Positions 39,306 through 49,643 of a stretch of 64,000 bases of DNA are shown one piece after another (the first letter of the stretch is position 1; each line of letters begins with the position of its first letter). Made by a program: the position numbers and the translations under genes. The stretch spans positions 301,997 through 365,996 of the forward strand of contig LIQB01000004.1 in NCBI GenBank assembly GCA_001411745.2, given 5' to 3'. Source of the stretch: Psychrobacter glacincola (GTDB taxonomy: Bacteria; Pseudomonadota; Gammaproteobacteria; Pseudomonadales; Moraxellaceae). The notes under the pieces are model-generated. The model was not told the origin of the DNA. It worked only from the letters and a program-made list of their open reading frames with translations, and searched no databases.

Positions 39306-40415
39306 TTATACGCGGTGTTGTGACAATACCTCGTGCAAAAGATCTTCATCGAAATCATTGGTCAATACGGCCTGACCCAGTGATTTTAACAAAATCAGGC
39401 GGATTTGTCCGTGTTTCACTTTTTTATCATGTCCCATCAAGCTTAGCGCCGTTTGTGTATCAATGCGTGGCGGGGTGATAGGCAAATTTGCCAAGGTTAA
39501 AATACGCTTAATACGAGCAACGTCCTCAGCCGTTAACCAACCCATTCTCTGTGATAACTCTGCGGCTTGTACCATGCCAGCAGCGACTGCCTCACCGTGT
39601 AGCCAATTACCATAGCCTTCATGTGTTTCAATGACATGACCAAAAGTATGACCGAAATTTAACAATGCTCGCACGCCTGACTCTCTTTCATCTTGCGCGA
39701 CGATATCAGCTTTATATTGACAACAGCGTTTTACGGCTTCACCAAGTACCGCTAAATCCAAATCCATCATCGCCGGCAGATTGACTTCCAGCCAATCTAA
39801 GAACGTGACATCCATAATGAGTGCATATTTAATAACCTCAGCCAACCCGGCTGACAACTCGCGCGCTGGCAAAGTCTTGAGCGTACTCATGTCTGCAAGG
39901 ACCATTTGCGGCTGCCAAAAAGCGCCAATCATGTTTTTGCCTTGAGGGTGATTGATGCCCGTCTTACCACCAACGCTCGAATCCACTTGTGACAGTAGCG
40001 TGGTTGGAATCTGAATAAAATTTACACCACGCATAAAGCTTGCAGCAGCAAAGCCCGTCATATCACCAATAACGCCACCACCTAAAGCAATAAGCGTAAC
40101 GTCACGATTAAAATGCGCTGCCATTAATACATCGTAAATTTGATTGATACTGGTCTGATGCTTATATTGCTCACCATCTGGCAATACGCAAACACGCACA
40201 ATGAACTGCTCTGTTAACTCTTTTTCTAAAGCATTTAGGTATAAAGGCGCAACAGTATCATTAGTGACAATCAATACTTGGCGACCACGAATATAAGGTG
40301 TGATCTGCTTTGCCATACTGTTGTGATCTATCGCTGCTTTTTCAGTAATGACGATTGGATAGTCATGGCTTTGCGTATGAACCGTTAAACTGTCATGAAA
40401 CAGTGGCGTTGCCAT
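39306..40415 (-). CDS. aroB: 3-Dehydroquinate synthase
   Basis: AroB converts DAHP to 3-dehydroquinate, the second step of the shikimate pathway, using NAD and a divalent metal. From ATG 40415 the product has 369 residues. It shows the nucleotide-binding LPDGEQYKH, the glycine-rich [11 protein letters not shown], the motif [20 protein letters not shown], metal-ligand [11 protein letters not shown] and GEAVAAGM, and [12 protein letters not shown] with catalytic histidines. AGGGAG stands upstream of the chosen start. It lies 118 bases after aroK on the same strand, separated by a copy of the dispersed repeat. Confidence 0.97.
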   Translation of the reverse strand: MATPLFHDSLTVHTQSHDYPIVITEKAAIDHNSMAKQITPYIRGRQVLIVTNDTVAPLYLNALEKELTEQFIVRVCVLPDGEQYKHQTSINQIYDVLMAAHFNRDVTLIALGGGVIGDMTGFAAASFMRGVNFIQIPTTLLSQVDSSVGGKTGINHPQGKNMIGAFWQPQMVLADMSTLKTLPARELSAGLAEVIKYALIMDVTFLDWLEVNLPAMMDLDLAVLGEAVKRCCQYKADIVAQDERESGVRALLNFGHTFGHVIETHEGYGNWLHGEAVAAGMVQAAELSQRMGWLTAEDVARIKRILTLANLPITPPRIDTQTALSLMGHDKKVKHGQIRLILLKSLGQAVLTNDFDEDLLHEVLSQHRV

Positions 40416-40463
40416 TAAACACTCCCTAAACATTTTGAATGAGATAAAAGTAGCTGAGCTTAA

Positions 40464-40513
40464 CTAGGGCGCGTCCTGATTTTTATCGCCATTTTTAAAT
40501 GAGGACACGCCTT
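40464..40513. repeat. Dispersed intergenic repeat (copy B)
   Basis: This 50-bp element in the aroK-aroB spacer has imperfect inverted ends (ctagggcgcgtcct and aggacacgcctt) and the middle word atttttatcgccattttt. On the opposite strand it matches the sequences at 49582-49626 and, at its ends, 26175-26215. Confidence 0.8.
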
Positions 40514-40533
40514 GATAAAGTTTATCATTATGG

Positions 40534-41094
40534 TTAATTTTCTTTATCTTCTGGTGCTATAGCAGTCGAGTCAGTAAATGACTCTAGTTGCTGTAAAAGC
40601 TGATTGACCATATGACGGGGATAAGTATGACCAGTTGGCATAATAATATGAGCGACTTGGCGATATAAGGGATCACGGGTGCTATATAAATCTTGCAAGA
40701 TTTTTCTAGGATTTGGCTGCTGTAACAGTGGTCGTGATTTGTCTTTAGCCGTGCGAGCCATTTGCACATCAACTGGCGCATTCAAATAAACCACGATGCC
40801 ACGCTGATGCAAAAACGCTCTGTTTTCAGCACACATCACAGCGCCACCACCGGTCGCTAAGACGATTTGGTCTTTTTGAGTCAACTCATCGATGGCGCGC
40901 GTTTCACGCTCACGGAAGCCCGCCTCGCCTTCTTTAGCGAATATCCAAGCTATATCAGCCCCTGTCTGCGATTCAATGTACCAATCACTGTCTACAAAGG
41001 TGCGCCCCAACTGCTTAGCCAGCAATTTACCGATGGTTGTCTTCCCTGCTCCCATCGGCCCTACTAAAAACACCGACGGCAATTCCTCCACCAT
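40534..41094 (-). CDS. aroK: Shikimate kinase
   Basis: AroK phosphorylates shikimate to shikimate-3-phosphate. The 186-residue product has the Walker A loop GPMGAGKTTIGK (residues about 12-23), the shikimate-binding FVDSDWYIE and GEAGFRERE, and the loop ATGGGAVM, followed by the lid region with KSRPLL. All family residues appear present. Gene order pilQ-aroK-aroB is the common gammaproteobacterial arrangement. The 12-codon tail after the kinase fold (TAIAPEDKEN) is non-conserved. Start ATG 41094 lacks a strong ribosome site. Confidence 0.96.
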   Translation of the reverse strand: MVEELPSVFLVGPMGAGKTTIGKLLAKQLGRTFVDSDWYIESQTGADIAWIFAKEGEAGFRERETRAIDELTQKDQIVLATGGGAVMCAENRAFLHQRGIVVYLNAPVDVQMARTAKDKSRPLLQQPNPRKILQDLYSTRDPLYRQVAHIIMPTGHTYPRHMVNQLLQQLESFTDSTAIAPEDKEN

Positions 41095-41202
41095 AATACT
41101 TACTCAGCTAAATTAGCTATGATACAACGTCATTGATATTCTGGCTAGTAATGAGCGTTGATTATTGTTAGTAAAATTCAATCAATATGAAAATTTTCCC
41201 AT

Positions 41203-41233
41203 AAAAAAAGCAAGCGTTGATGCTTGCTTCTTT
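41203..41233 (-). terminator. Terminator of the pil operon after pilQ
   Basis: An 8-bp stem (aagcaagc with gcttgctt) has a 6-base loop and a T7 run on the minus strand, 25 bases past the pilQ stop. It suggests that aroK has its own promoter in the 164-base gap. Confidence 0.85.
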
Positions 41234-41258
41234 TGAGCGAAAACCAATCAATAAATGA

Positions 41259-43607
41259 TTAATCTATGCGGCTAATACCATCATTGATTAATTTTGGCGT
41301 GATAAATATCAGTAACTCTTCTTTAGAATTACTACGCACGTCTTTACGGAAAGCGCGACCAATATAAGGCAGATCTCCTAAGAAAGGTACTTTATCGACA
41401 CCATTGCTGGTACGATTCTTAAAGACACCACCCAACACAACCGTTTGACCATCTTCAACAATAACATTGGTCGAAATAGAGTCTTCAGCAATAGCAACCT
41501 GATTGTTAATAATGGTCGGCGTACCGTTAGTGATTAACAATTGCAAGCCGATTTTACCATCTGGGGTGATATTTGGTGTGGCCTCTAAACTCAATGCTGC
41601 TTCTTTAAAGCTAGTGGTAGTTGCTCCACTGGCAGACGCTTCTTGATAAGGAATCTGCGTCCCTGAAGAGACTTTCGCCGTTTGCTTGTCTGCTGTCAGA
41701 ATCTTCGGCGTAGAAATCACTTCACCGCGATTATCCGCTTGCAGTGCTGACAATTCAAGATCAAGCATCACATCTGACATGCTAAGCAAGCCAAAGGCAA
41801 TACTACCAGCAGGGTTGGCAACCCCTAAATCGACGTTTAAGTTATCAGGACGAGTAATATCGTATGAAGGATAAGAAACTGTTTGACCATTTACCGTCGT
41901 CGTTTCTACATCGAAGTCTTTTAAATCCCATAGCGTTTGATTACTACCACCGACCAATAAATTACGGTTGTTGGCGGCACCATTTGACAAGATACCCCAA
42001 CGAACCCCAATCTCTTTACTAAAGCTATCAGTGGCACTCACAATACGCGCTTCAATCATGACCTGACGGACTGGAATATCAATTTTACCAATCAATTTAT
42101 GGATATTTTCGATACTGTCAGCCACATCTTTAATAATTAAAGTATTGGTACGTTCATCTACCGTTACCGTTCCACGATTAGACAATAAGGTATTGTTATC
42201 CGTAGAGTTTGAATTGGCCGTGTTACTACCACCTGATGAGCCACTGCCTTGAGAAATAAGTGTCAAAACATCTGGCGCTTTTGCATAGCTAAGACGAATA
42301 TATTCTGTGCGTAATGGCGCAAAAGACTCAACTGCTTGCTGTGCTTCAAGCTCACGTGCTTCTTGCTCAGCAAGCTCGGTGGAAGGCGCAACCAAAATGA
42401 CATTGCCATTTTCACGCTTACCAAGATTCTTACTCTTTAGAATAATATCTAGCGCTTGATCCCATGGGACATTAATCAGGCGTAAGGTGATATTGCCCGC
42501 GACTGAATCACTAGCCACAATATTCATTTCTGTGAACTGCGCTAGGATATCTAAGACACTGCGAATCTCAACGTCTTGGAACTCCATAGATAGCGCTTCA
42601 CCGCTATAGACTTTTTCTTCAAGTGTTGGCTCACGTAGTAGCTCAGGTTTTCTGATATTAATATTCAGCTGATTGCCTGATTGATAAGCCTGATACTCAT
42701 AATCTTCTTTGACATTAATAGTAATTACACCATTTTGACCTTGGTTTTTAGTATCAATACTATCAACCAGACCACTATTAATATTCAAACGGCGCAATAA
42801 ATTTCTTGGCACGGTGCTACCCGTTAAGCGTACCACTAACTTGTTGCCTTGACGTTGGACATCAACGGGAATGGCTTCATTGGTAAGTGCGATGCTAACG
42901 TTGCCACCACCATCATTTCCTGCGGCAAAATTGACGGCGCTCAAACCATCATAGCTATATTGCTTACTCACTTGCGATGCAGCAAGTTGTGGGCTTAATA
43001 ATGGGTTAACTCTGACCACCATGGTATCAGCAGGCACTTGATTTTTAACCACCGTTTTACTGGCTATATTGACTGCCGGTGCACTACTGGTTTCTAAAAT
43101 CGGTGTAACGACTGCTGCCGTCGTGATCGCATTATTGTCATTGAGTACGTCTTGGATAGGATCATTGGTCATTACTGGACGATTAGGATCAGTAATGGTC
43201 AATAGTAAATCGTTACCTTCAATCGATGTCGTATAGTTACCTGCCTGTTTTAGCTCAACAATCAGGCGCGTAGTACTGTCACTATTCAACGTCGTGACCT
43301 TATCAATCATACCAATATTGTATTCATTAAAGCGACTAGCAAGTCCATTCTGTACTTTTTCAAAATCTAGTACCAAACGGCTAGGGTTATCAAGCTGATA
43401 GGCGGCAGGTAACACTGGTAAACCGTCAAACCCTAAACGCATTTGCGTCACTGCTGGTGCAGTTTGTACCACAGAAACTTCGTTAATGCGCTGTGCGGCA
43501 TGGGCACTATTACTCACTGCTACCATGCTGATTGCCAATGCTGAAATGGCAAAAGCAGAAGATACGCGGTTGCTCATCATCATTACCTTGTTATTGCGTA
43601 CTGTCAT
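41259..43607 (-). CDS. pilQ: Type IV pilus secretin PilQ
   Basis: PilQ is the outer-membrane ring through which type IV pili extend; it also acts in twitching and DNA uptake. The 782-residue product has a signal peptide ending SAHA, AMIN domains (MRLGFDGLPVLP and further), a periplasmic STN/secretin N region with VEIRSVLDILAQFTEMN, and the C-terminal secretin domain with VTVDERTNTLIIKD, RVGWGIL-like GVRWGILSNG and VEDGQTVVLGGVFKN. GAGGAA stands before ATG 43607. It is the last gene of pilMNOPQ, 27 bases after pilP. Confidence 0.97.
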   Translation of the reverse strand: MTVRNNKVMMMSNRVSSAFAISALAISMVAVSNSAHAAQRINEVSVVQTAPAVTQMRLGFDGLPVLPAAYQLDNPSRLVLDFEKVQNGLASRFNEYNIGMIDKVTTLNSDSTTRLIVELKQAGNYTTSIEGNDLLLTITDPNRPVMTNDPIQDVLNDNNAITTAAVVTPILETSSAPAVNIASKTVVKNQVPADTMVVRVNPLLSPQLAASQVSKQYSYDGLSAVNFAAGNDGGGNVSIALTNEAIPVDVQRQGNKLVVRLTGSTVPRNLLRRLNINSGLVDSIDTKNQGQNGVITINVKEDYEYQAYQSGNQLNINIRKPELLREPTLEEKVYSGEALSMEFQDVEIRSVLDILAQFTEMNIVASDSVAGNITLRLINVPWDQALDIILKSKNLGKRENGNVILVAPSTELAEQEARELEAQQAVESFAPLRTEYIRLSYAKAPDVLTLISQGSGSSGGSNTANSNSTDNNTLLSNRGTVTVDERTNTLIIKDVADSIENIHKLIGKIDIPVRQVMIEARIVSATDSFSKEIGVRWGILSNGAANNRNLLVGGSNQTLWDLKDFDVETTTVNGQTVSYPSYDITRPDNLNVDLGVANPAGSIAFGLLSMSDVMLDLELSALQADNRGEVISTPKILTADKQTAKVSSGTQIPYQEASASGATTTSFKEAALSLEATPNITPDGKIGLQLLITNGTPTIINNQVAIAEDSISTNVIVEDGQTVVLGGVFKNRTSNGVDKVPFLGDLPYIGRAFRKDVRSNSKEELLIFITPKLINDGISRID

Positions 43608-43634
43608 TATTTATTCCTCAAAAAATCTGCCGAC

Positions 43635-44168
43635 TTAGCTTATGGGTGAAACCAACGACTGGGGTTTTTCAACAAACCCAGCGCGGCTGTCTGGCACAAT
43701 TTCAATCAAGTTAATCTGGGTCGGCGTGATTTCAACAATACGGCCGTCATTTAGTCCAAGATAATCACCTACTTTCACACTCGCGACTGAACCATCAGGG
43801 CGTTGTACCAACGCATATCGCTGACCTTCAGGTGAAATTACGACACCACGAAAAATCAGTTGCGATAGCTCATATTGCTCAAGAGGTTCTTTCACTCTGG
43901 TAATGTCAGGACGCACACCATCGATGGAGGTGGTGGGACCTTGGACATTGACTAAACTCGGTGGTAAGAATGGACTGCGCTGTGCGCTGGCACTATAAAC
44001 AAAGTCTTCTACTAGCTCAGCTTTGGGCGGTGGTTCAATAGGTTGAGCTGGCTGATTACGGATATCGGTCATTGATTGCTCTGCCATACCAATGCGATCC
44101 GCACACCCTGTCATGGACAATACAGCCATGCTTAAAACCAATAGCGTAGGCAGTTTTTGAATATTCAT
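43635..44168 (-). CDS. pilP: Type IV pilus lipoprotein PilP
   Basis: PilP links the inner-membrane PilMNO complex to the secretin PilQ. The 177-residue product has lipobox SMTGC (Cys22), a proline-rich linker (PAQPIEPPPKAEL), and a beta-domain with PLEQYELSQLIFRGVV, YALVQRPDGSVASVKVGDYLG and GRIVEITPTQINLIEIV, all typical of PilP. Its start overlaps the pilO stop by one base, so the two are translationally coupled. Length is standard. Confidence 0.95.
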   Translation of the reverse strand: MNIQKLPTLLVLSMAVLSMTGCADRIGMAEQSMTDIRNQPAQPIEPPPKAELVEDFVYSASAQRSPFLPPSLVNVQGPTTSIDGVRPDITRVKEPLEQYELSQLIFRGVVISPEGQRYALVQRPDGSVASVKVGDYLGLNDGRIVEITPTQINLIEIVPDSRAGFVEKPQSLVSPIS

Positions 44169-44902
44169 TAGTTGCCTCCTGCATTATCAGTGGTTGCAGC
44201 GTCAGTGACAGCAACCGTTTCATCACCCTCAGGGTCAGCTTCTTTTGAACGATAGGTTTTGGTTTGTAATACCAAATTAAGCTCTGGTAAAACATCCAAT
44301 GTCGGCTGCGGATTGCTGACCTCAAAATCATGCATAGTAATGATTCGTGGTAAGGCGGCAAGACCACTAATAAAGCTACCAAACTGATGATATTCGCCCA
44401 AAGCAGCAATGCGGATAGGTTGCTCAATAAAAAATTCGTTTTCAATCTCAGGCTCTACTGAAATGTCTTGAAAACGTATATTGCTGCCGACACCCGTCAT
44501 GTTAATGCCCTCTACCAGCTCTGATACACGAGTATCTTTTGGTAGCTGATCGAGTAAGGTATTGAACTCAGCTTCCATTTGGACAACTTGCTCTTGGTAA
44601 GCTTTTAAATGACGCGCGCGTGATTCTTTTTCACGATAGCTATCAAGTAACGTTTGTTGCTGGCTCTCAGCAGCATTGATCTCATCGATCTTACTACTAA
44701 TCGGTAAAGCCCATGCCAACGCTGCGATGAGCGTAATAATAAGCCCTATTACCGTTACCTTTACAGGTAATGGCCAGCTGCCGTAGTTTTCAGAGTCTAA
44801 CGACTCAAAACTGCGGCGAAATTCCTGTAAATCAAACTGTTGCTTTGGTTTTAATGCTGTTTTTTTGGTTTTAATCAGGCTTTTTTTACGGTTAAGCTTC
44901 AT
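44168..44902 (-). CDS. pilO: Type IV pilus inner-membrane protein PilO
   Basis: PilO pairs with PilN to form the inner-membrane platform of the pilus machine. The 244-residue product has a basic N-terminus, TM helix at about 49-69 (VTVIGLIITLIAALAWALPI), a coiled-coil (about 75-120, ESQQQTLLDSYREKESR), and a periplasmic ferredoxin-like domain with LPKDTRVSELVEGINMTGVG. The ATGA overlap with pilN (4 bases) supports coupled translation. A charged C-terminal tail is variable. Confidence 0.94.
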   Translation of the reverse strand: MKLNRKKSLIKTKKTALKPKQQFDLQEFRRSFESLDSENYGSWPLPVKVTVIGLIITLIAALAWALPISSKIDEINAAESQQQTLLDSYREKESRARHLKAYQEQVVQMEAEFNTLLDQLPKDTRVSELVEGINMTGVGSNIRFQDISVEPEIENEFFIEQPIRIAALGEYHQFGSFISGLAALPRIITMHDFEVSNPQPTLDVLPELNLVLQTKTYRSKEADPEGDETVAVTDAATTDNAGGN

Positions 44903-45561
44903 AACTCACCTCCAGGTACAGTGGTACCGTCAGCACCTTCTACAGGAACGGCTGTTTCCGACTGTACTTTGGTCGTGATCACAAACTGTACATAACTGTC
45001 TTCAGGATAAATAGGACGCGGCTGTTCACCAGCGGTGACCGTATTATTAAGCACTGGTGCAGATTCATAAGCACTGATATTTTGTTGGATATTACTAACG
45101 GCTGAATCACCCATCCATTTACTATCATCAAGATTACGAATCAAACTTGATACAATATTAGGATTATCAGCTCGACCTGTCAGCGTCAAAACATCGCCTT
45201 CACGCTTGAGATTATTCAAATAGAGTGCCGGCGGGATGGCTTTAGCAAGATCATCCCATAAACGAACAGGCACAGGACGTCGACCCTGCAAGTCTTGAAT
45301 GACTTGCATACGTGAAATGATATCGTCACGGCGCTGCTCCAGACTATCAATTTCAGTCAAAGCCGTATCTAAACGCGCATTTTCTTTTTCAATCAATGCG
45401 TTCGCATCAAGTTGTTCATCAAGCTCGTTGTTAAAGTAGCTCCATGAAGCAAATGCAGCCAATAAAGTGAGTAAAGTCACTGCCACTACTAACGTGAGAA
45501 ATTCTTTATTGCGACGCTCGCGCTCTTCTTGGCGCCAAGGTAATAGGTTAATACGAGCCAT
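44899..45561 (-). CDS. pilN: Type IV pilus inner-membrane protein PilN
   Basis: PilN binds PilM through its short cytoplasmic N-terminus, seen here as MARINLLPWRQEERERR, and then crosses the membrane once (about residues 20-40). A coiled coil and a ferredoxin-like domain follow, with DLQGRRPVPVRLWDDLAKAIPP and LTGRADNPNIVSSLIRNL. From ATG 45561 the product has 220 residues. I chose this start because AAGGAG lies upstream and the INLLPWR motif is at the very N-terminus in the family. It overlaps the pilM stop by one base. Confidence 0.95.
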   Translation of the reverse strand: MARINLLPWRQEERERRNKEFLTLVVAVTLLTLLAAFASWSYFNNELDEQLDANALIEKENARLDTALTEIDSLEQRRDDIISRMQVIQDLQGRRPVPVRLWDDLAKAIPPALYLNNLKREGDVLTLTGRADNPNIVSSLIRNLDDSKWMGDSAVSNIQQNISAYESAPVLNNTVTAGEQPRPIYPEDSYVQFVITTKVQSETAVPVEGADGTTVPGGEL

Positions 45562-46616
45562 TAGTCGAAGCTCCTTAACGCAAGACCGCATGCAGCCATT
45601 AAACTTGGTGCATCAATGGCCAGTTGCTCATTATCGATATTTGGTGCAATAGTCATATTGATAAAAGGGTTGGCAATACTAACAGTCACCCCAAGTTTTT
45701 GCTGTGCCATGCCAGCAAGACCAGCAATAGAGCTACTACCACCAGCAAGAACCACATGATCGATACTACTGTATTGGCTTGAAGAGAAGTAAAATTGCAA
45801 TGAGCGAGTAATTTGTTGAATGGTATTCTCAATGAAAGGCGTCAATACATCAAGGTAGTAGTCATCTGGTAAGGTACGCTCACGCTTACTGATAGCCGCT
45901 TCTTCAGCAGATAGTCCATAACGATTTTGTATCGCTTCTGTCAACTGAACACCACCAAATAGTTGTTCACGGCTATAGATAAACTCACCGTTCTTAGCGA
46001 TATATAAAGTCGTTTGATTATGACCAATATCTATCAAAGCCACTAATTCAGGGGCATTTGGCAAGTTATCTACCATGAGTCCGAAAGCACGCTCTATCGC
46101 ATGGGATTCGATATCCATAACCTTCGTTTGAAGACCACCAAAGGTTAAGGCATCAACTCTTTGGTCAACATTCTCCGAGCGTGATGCGGCAAGTAAGACT
46201 TGCACCATATCATCACTTACTAAAGAAGGTCCTAAAACTTCAAAGTCTAAGTTGACGTCTTCTAATGGATAAGGTATGTATTGATCAGCATCTAAACGTA
46301 TTTGAGCTTCGCGCTCAACATCGCTTAGCGCAGCATCCATATCAATAATTTTAGTAATCACTGCTGACCCTGATACGGCAGTTGCAGCATTACTACCAGC
46401 GACGTGACAGCGCTTAGCTAAGTTAGCAATGATATGACCGACCGCTTCGGTGTCTACAAGAAGTTTATCGACGACTATACCTTCTGGCAATCTTTCGATG
46501 CCATAAGATTTTAGATGAAACATGCCTTGTTGGCGCTCTATGTCAACCAACTTTACTGAAGTGGCACAGATATCAACACCAATCAAATGTCGACTTTTTG
46601 AAGTAAATAGCCTCAC
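45561..46616 (-). CDS. pilM: Type IV pilus assembly ATPase-like protein PilM
   Basis: PilM is an actin-like (FtsA fold) cytoplasmic protein that binds PilN. The 351-residue product has the phosphate loop IGVDICATSVKLVDIE, the motif SGSAVITKII, LIDIGHNQTTLYI and the final VLAGGSSSIAGLAG, all expected for PilM. It starts with GTG at 46616 in the spacer shared with the divergent penicillin-binding protein gene. It opens the pilMNOPQ operon, whose genes overlap or are 0-27 bases apart. Confidence 0.95.
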   Translation of the reverse strand: MRLFTSKSRHLIGVDICATSVKLVDIERQQGMFHLKSYGIERLPEGIVVDKLLVDTEAVGHIIANLAKRCHVAGSNAATAVSGSAVITKIIDMDAALSDVEREAQIRLDADQYIPYPLEDVNLDFEVLGPSLVSDDMVQVLLAASRSENVDQRVDALTFGGLQTKVMDIESHAIERAFGLMVDNLPNAPELVALIDIGHNQTTLYIAKNGEFIYSREQLFGGVQLTEAIQNRYGLSAEEAAISKRERTLPDDYYLDVLTPFIENTIQQITRSLQFYFSSSQYSSIDHVVLAGGSSSIAGLAGMAQQKLGVTVSIANPFINMTIAPNIDNEQLAIDAPSLMAACGLALRSFD

Positions 46617-46809
46617 AAACTCTATACCTTATATTAAGTGTACAATCTGATAGTTATTTGTAATAATTCAGTACAATACTTTACTTAACAGATAGATTCA
46701 AGCATTTAAATAAGTTATTAAGGTCAACTTACACATTTATTATGACCTGCTGATTTTGTTCAAGGTATAATACATTACCTGTTGCAAATTTTAATTGATA
46801 AGTCTTCTT

Positions 46810-49458
46810 ATGACCAAAAAAAATGCTACCGCCCGTCTCATTCACTTTTTGGTGGGGCTTGTTATCGCCTGCTTGGCATTGGCAGTTATCTTAGCACTTG
46901 CTGTGCCCATTGGTTTTTATGGGATGGCAATGTATTTATCGCCTACCCTGCCCAGTATTCAAGAGATTAAAACAGCAAATTTAGAGATGCCATTACAGAT
47001 ATATAGTAGTGATGACAAACTGATTGGCCAATATGGTAACCGTTTGTCTTTACCAATTACTTTTGAAGATATTCCTGAAAATTTGACTCATGCTTTTTTA
47101 GCAGCAGAAGATGCGTCCTTTTTTCAGCACAGTGGTATTAGCATTAAGGGTCTTGGTCGCGCGGTGACAGAAGTAGTAACTGATGACGACAGCCAAACGG
47201 GCGGCTCTACCATTACCATGCAGGTTGCCAAAAACTACTTCTTAAGTCCAGAGCGTACCTTAAATCGTAAATTGGTCGAGCTATTTTTAGCACGTAAAAT
47301 AGAAGATGAGCTCAGTAAAAATGATATCTTGACGCTTTATGTCAACAAAATCTATCTAGGCGAAGGCGCTTATGGTATCCGCGCCGCGGCCAAGAAGTAC
47401 TATAGTAAATCCTTAGAAAATCTCACTATTGCTGAAACAGCAATGTTGGCAGGCCTGCCAAAAGCCCCTTCTAAATACAATCCTGTTGCCAATCCCAGTC
47501 GCGCGCTGACTCGCCGCAACTGGATCATTGGGCGCATGCACGAGTTAGGCTATATCACTAAAGCACAACGCGACGAAGCGATCAGCTCACCAGTAGGCAT
47601 TAACCTCTATAAAGAGAAGCTCGACGTCAATATGCCGTATTTGGCAGAAATGACACGCTCTACCTTAGTTGATCGCTATGGTGAGCAAGTGATGCATAGT
47701 GGATGGCGGGTACGCCTTACCGTTGATAGCAAAGCACAGACAGATGCGGAAGCGGCGGTACTGACAGGTTTAGTGGCTTACGAACATCGTCATGGTTGGC
47801 GCGGGGCTGAAGCAAATGATGAACCGCTAGAAAATTTCCGCCGCTATAGCAATATGACTCCTGCCAAAGTCACCAAAGTGAATGCTCGCAGTTTTGAGGC
47901 GACAATGCCTTCTGGTGAGAATGTGACCGTTGGTTGGTCTGGGATGAGCTGGGCACGCAAGTATATTTCTGCCAATCGTATCGGTTACTTTCCTGACAAC
48001 GCCCGCCAAATTGTCAATAAAAACGATATCATTCGTTTGATACCGACCGCGAATGGTAATTGGCAGTTGGGACAAATTCCCAAACTACAAGGAAGTCTGG
48101 TCTCCTTGAATCCAGAAACTGGCGCTGTTAATGCATTGGTCGGTGGCTTTGACTTTAATCACAGTAAATTCAATCGTGCTCTACAAGGCTGGCGTCAACC
48201 AGGCTCAACCATTAAACCGCTTGTCTATACTGCTGCTCTAGAAAAAGGCTATCGCCCAGATAGCATTGTTTCGGATCGACCGATTCAAGTGGGTGACTGG
48301 AAACCGAAAAATTCTGATCAACGTTTTTTAGGCGAAATCACTTTACGCCGTGGACTGTATTTATCTCGTAACTTAGTCTCTATTCGTCTCTTACAAGCCA
48401 TTGGTATCTCTGATACGCGCGACCTATTAGATGAATTCGGACTTGATAAAGAAAAGTTACCGACGACTTTGTCGTTAGCGTTAGGTGCAGGACAAGCAAC
48501 GCCGTTACAAATGGCAACAGCCTATGCCACGTTCGCGAATGGTGGTCACCGTGTACAGCCGTATTTTATCGAACAAATTTATAATTATAATAATAACCTC
48601 CTCTTTCAGGCAAACCCACGTCAAGCGTGTGCCACCTGCTTCAATGAAAAACTTGAAGACCTCAATAGAAATCTCATCGAAGATTATAAGAAATCAATTG
48701 AAAATGAAGACAGTGTTATCGATGATGAAGTGACGGTTAAAGAACAAAACTTAGAAAACAGTGATAACATTAAACAAAACGGTAAAGCGCTAAATCTAAA
48801 GGTTTATGATGCTAGTCCACAGGCCGATCGCTTAAAAGCGCCAGCGGTTCAATATGCAGTGGCTAAGCAAGCACCTCGAATCTTACAACCCAGAGTCGCT
48901 TTTGAGATGGCAGATATCTTACGTGATGTCGTACAGCGTGGTACGGCAGTACGAGCCAAGGCTTTAGGTCGTGATGATATTGGTGGCAAGACCGGTACCA
49001 CCAATGAAGCCAAAGATGCTTGGTTTGCAGGGTTCCATCCTACCAATGCAACGGTCGTATGGATGGGTTTTGATCAACCATCAACCATGGGTCGTCGCGA
49101 ATATGGTGGTGTGGCAGCCCTACCCGTTTGGATGGATTTTATGAAAGCCCAACTTAAAGACACGCCTCATCAGTGGGTGTCTATCAATAACCGCGCCAAA
49201 TCGAAAAAGCAAAAACAAAGAATTATAGAAATGACTGATGATGGTATTCTGGCCGATGATGAAGATACGGATAGCAGCGAATCAGAAAAACCAGTTAAGA
49301 CGCAGACTCAACAGCGTAAATCACCACCAGCTGAGCCTGTTGAAGTACAAACTAGCTCTCAAGCAGCCAAACCTAGTAACAGTCGTAGTAATGATAGTGT
49401 GCCGCAAAACCCTTTATCGGTAACACCCGTTGAGCGCATGCCACCGATACCAGAGTAG
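46810..49458 (+). CDS. mrcA: Penicillin-binding protein 1A (bifunctional)
   Basis: PBP1A polymerises and cross-links peptidoglycan at the inner membrane. The 882-residue product has one TM helix (about residues 9-39), a GT51 domain with AAEDASFFQHSGI, GGSTITMQVAKNYF and RKLVELFLARKIE, and a transpeptidase domain with SxxK (GSTIKP, Ser466 and Lys469), SRN (LSRNLVSIRLL) and KTGT (Lys727). A charged C-terminal tail of about 90 residues follows. A TTG in the same frame 15 bases earlier is less likely than ATG 46810. The pilM/ponA divergent order is common in gammaproteobacteria. Confidence 0.96.
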   Translation: MTKKNATARLIHFLVGLVIACLALAVILALAVPIGFYGMAMYLSPTLPSIQEIKTANLEMPLQIYSSDDKLIGQYGNRLSLPITFEDIPENLTHAFLAAEDASFFQHSGISIKGLGRAVTEVVTDDDSQTGGSTITMQVAKNYFLSPERTLNRKLVELFLARKIEDELSKNDILTLYVNKIYLGEGAYGIRAAAKKYYSKSLENLTIAETAMLAGLPKAPSKYNPVANPSRALTRRNWIIGRMHELGYITKAQRDEAISSPVGINLYKEKLDVNMPYLAEMTRSTLVDRYGEQVMHSGWRVRLTVDSKAQTDAEAAVLTGLVAYEHRHGWRGAEANDEPLENFRRYSNMTPAKVTKVNARSFEATMPSGENVTVGWSGMSWARKYISANRIGYFPDNARQIVNKNDIIRLIPTANGNWQLGQIPKLQGSLVSLNPETGAVNALVGGFDFNHSKFNRALQGWRQPGSTIKPLVYTAALEKGYRPDSIVSDRPIQVGDWKPKNSDQRFLGEITLRRGLYLSRNLVSIRLLQAIGISDTRDLLDEFGLDKEKLPTTLSLALGAGQATPLQMATAYATFANGGHRVQPYFIEQIYNYNNNLLFQANPRQACATCFNEKLEDLNRNLIEDYKKSIENEDSVIDDEVTVKEQNLENSDNIKQNGKALNLKVYDASPQADRLKAPAVQYAVAKQAPRILQPRVAFEMADILRDVVQRGTAVRAKALGRDDIGGKTGTTNEAKDAWFAGFHPTNATVVWMGFDQPSTMGRREYGGVAALPVWMDFMKAQLKDTPHQWVSINNRAKSKKQKQRIIEMTDDGILADDEDTDSSESEKPVKTQTQQRKSPPAEPVEVQTSSQAAKPSNSRSNDSVPQNPLSVTPVERMPPIPE

Positions 49459-49488
49459 ACAACCATTAATAATATAAACTTATGACGC

Positions 49489-49529
49489 AAAAAAAGGCTT
49501 ATTTGGCACTCGCTAAATAAGCCTTTTTT
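49489..49529 (+). terminator. Terminator of the PBP1A gene
   Basis: A perfect 15-bp stem (49490-49504 with 49515-49529) has a short loop and a T run, about 30 bases after the stop. Confidence 0.94.
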
Positions 49530-49581
49530 ATACTTAATATTTTGCTCAATACCACTCTATTAAAGGACAGTCATCAGTCAA

Positions 49582-49626
49582 CTAGGACATGTCCTCATTT
49601 TAAAAATGGTGATAAAAATGAGATAA
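49582..49626. repeat. Dispersed intergenic repeat (copy C)
   Basis: ctaggacatgtcct begins the element, then aaaaatggtgataaaaat; the first half matches the reverse strand of copy B (40464-40513) with few changes. The right inverted end is lost (gagataaaat instead of aggacg). It lies between two convergent genes. Confidence 0.75.
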
Positions 49627-49643
49627 AATTTTAATAACTATTT